A DNA stretch of 6,335 nucleotides from Propionibacterium sp. (GTDB lineage: Bacteria > Actinomycetota > Actinomycetes > Propionibacteriales > Propionibacteriaceae): contig DURG01000031.1 in NCBI GenBank assembly GCA_012837465.1, forward strand, positions 1 to 6,335, written 5' to 3'. Shown here one piece after another: positions 6,332 through 6,335 of the stretch. The position numbers and the translations under genes are program-made. Below the pieces are notes generated by a model, which did no database searches, was not told the origin of the DNA, and saw nothing but the letters and a program-made list of their open reading frames with translations. Numbering within the stretch: the first letter of the stretch is position 1; each line of letters begins with the position of its first letter.

Positions 6332-6335
6332 CCTC

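Overview
The window is high-GC DNA with the codon usage of an actinobacterium: G/C dominates third positions, and long open antisense frames shadow every real gene. The protein families, the GTG start, and the TANNNT boxes lying 6-8 nt before start codons all fit Actinomycetota. A Propionibacteriaceae-like or related host is a guess from overall style only.

Layout. (1) Positions 1-3199, minus strand: a two-gene operon for a heterodimeric ABC exporter. The promoter-proximal half-transporter (1406-3199) is complete and carries a degenerate nucleotide site. The second half-transporter (1-1416) overlaps it by 11 nt and runs off the left edge of the window after 472 codons. (2) Positions 3200-3274: a 75-bp divergent intergenic region. 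It holds a candidate -10 for each direction and three tandem copies of a 7-bp repeat. (3) Positions 3275-3920, plus strand: a VapBC-type toxin-antitoxin pair, with an RHH antitoxin overlapping a PIN-domain toxin by 11 nt. (4) Positions 3937-5121: a radical SAM/SPASM enzyme with all the cysteines of anaerobic sulfatase-maturating enzymes (anSME). (5) Positions 5127-6296: an M20-family (M20D-like) metallo-amidohydrolase starting 5 nt after the anSME stop. (6) Positions 6297-6335: an imperfect inverted repeat cut by the window end.

How the genes relate. The ABC pair is one functional unit and VapBC is another. The anSME and the amidohydrolase are close enough to be co-transcribed, but no sulfatase (the expected anSME client) is present, so their link is unexplained. 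No phage, transposon, CRISPR or RNA gene was seen.

The observation most worth checking is that four genes (ABC operon, vapB, anSME, amidohydrolase) have a TANNNT hexamer ending 6-8 nt before the start codon and no convincing Shine-Dalgarno. This suggests leaderless transcription and several independent promoters in an otherwise compact gene cluster. I found no clearly new biological system; the contents are known families in an ordinary actinobacterial arrangement.
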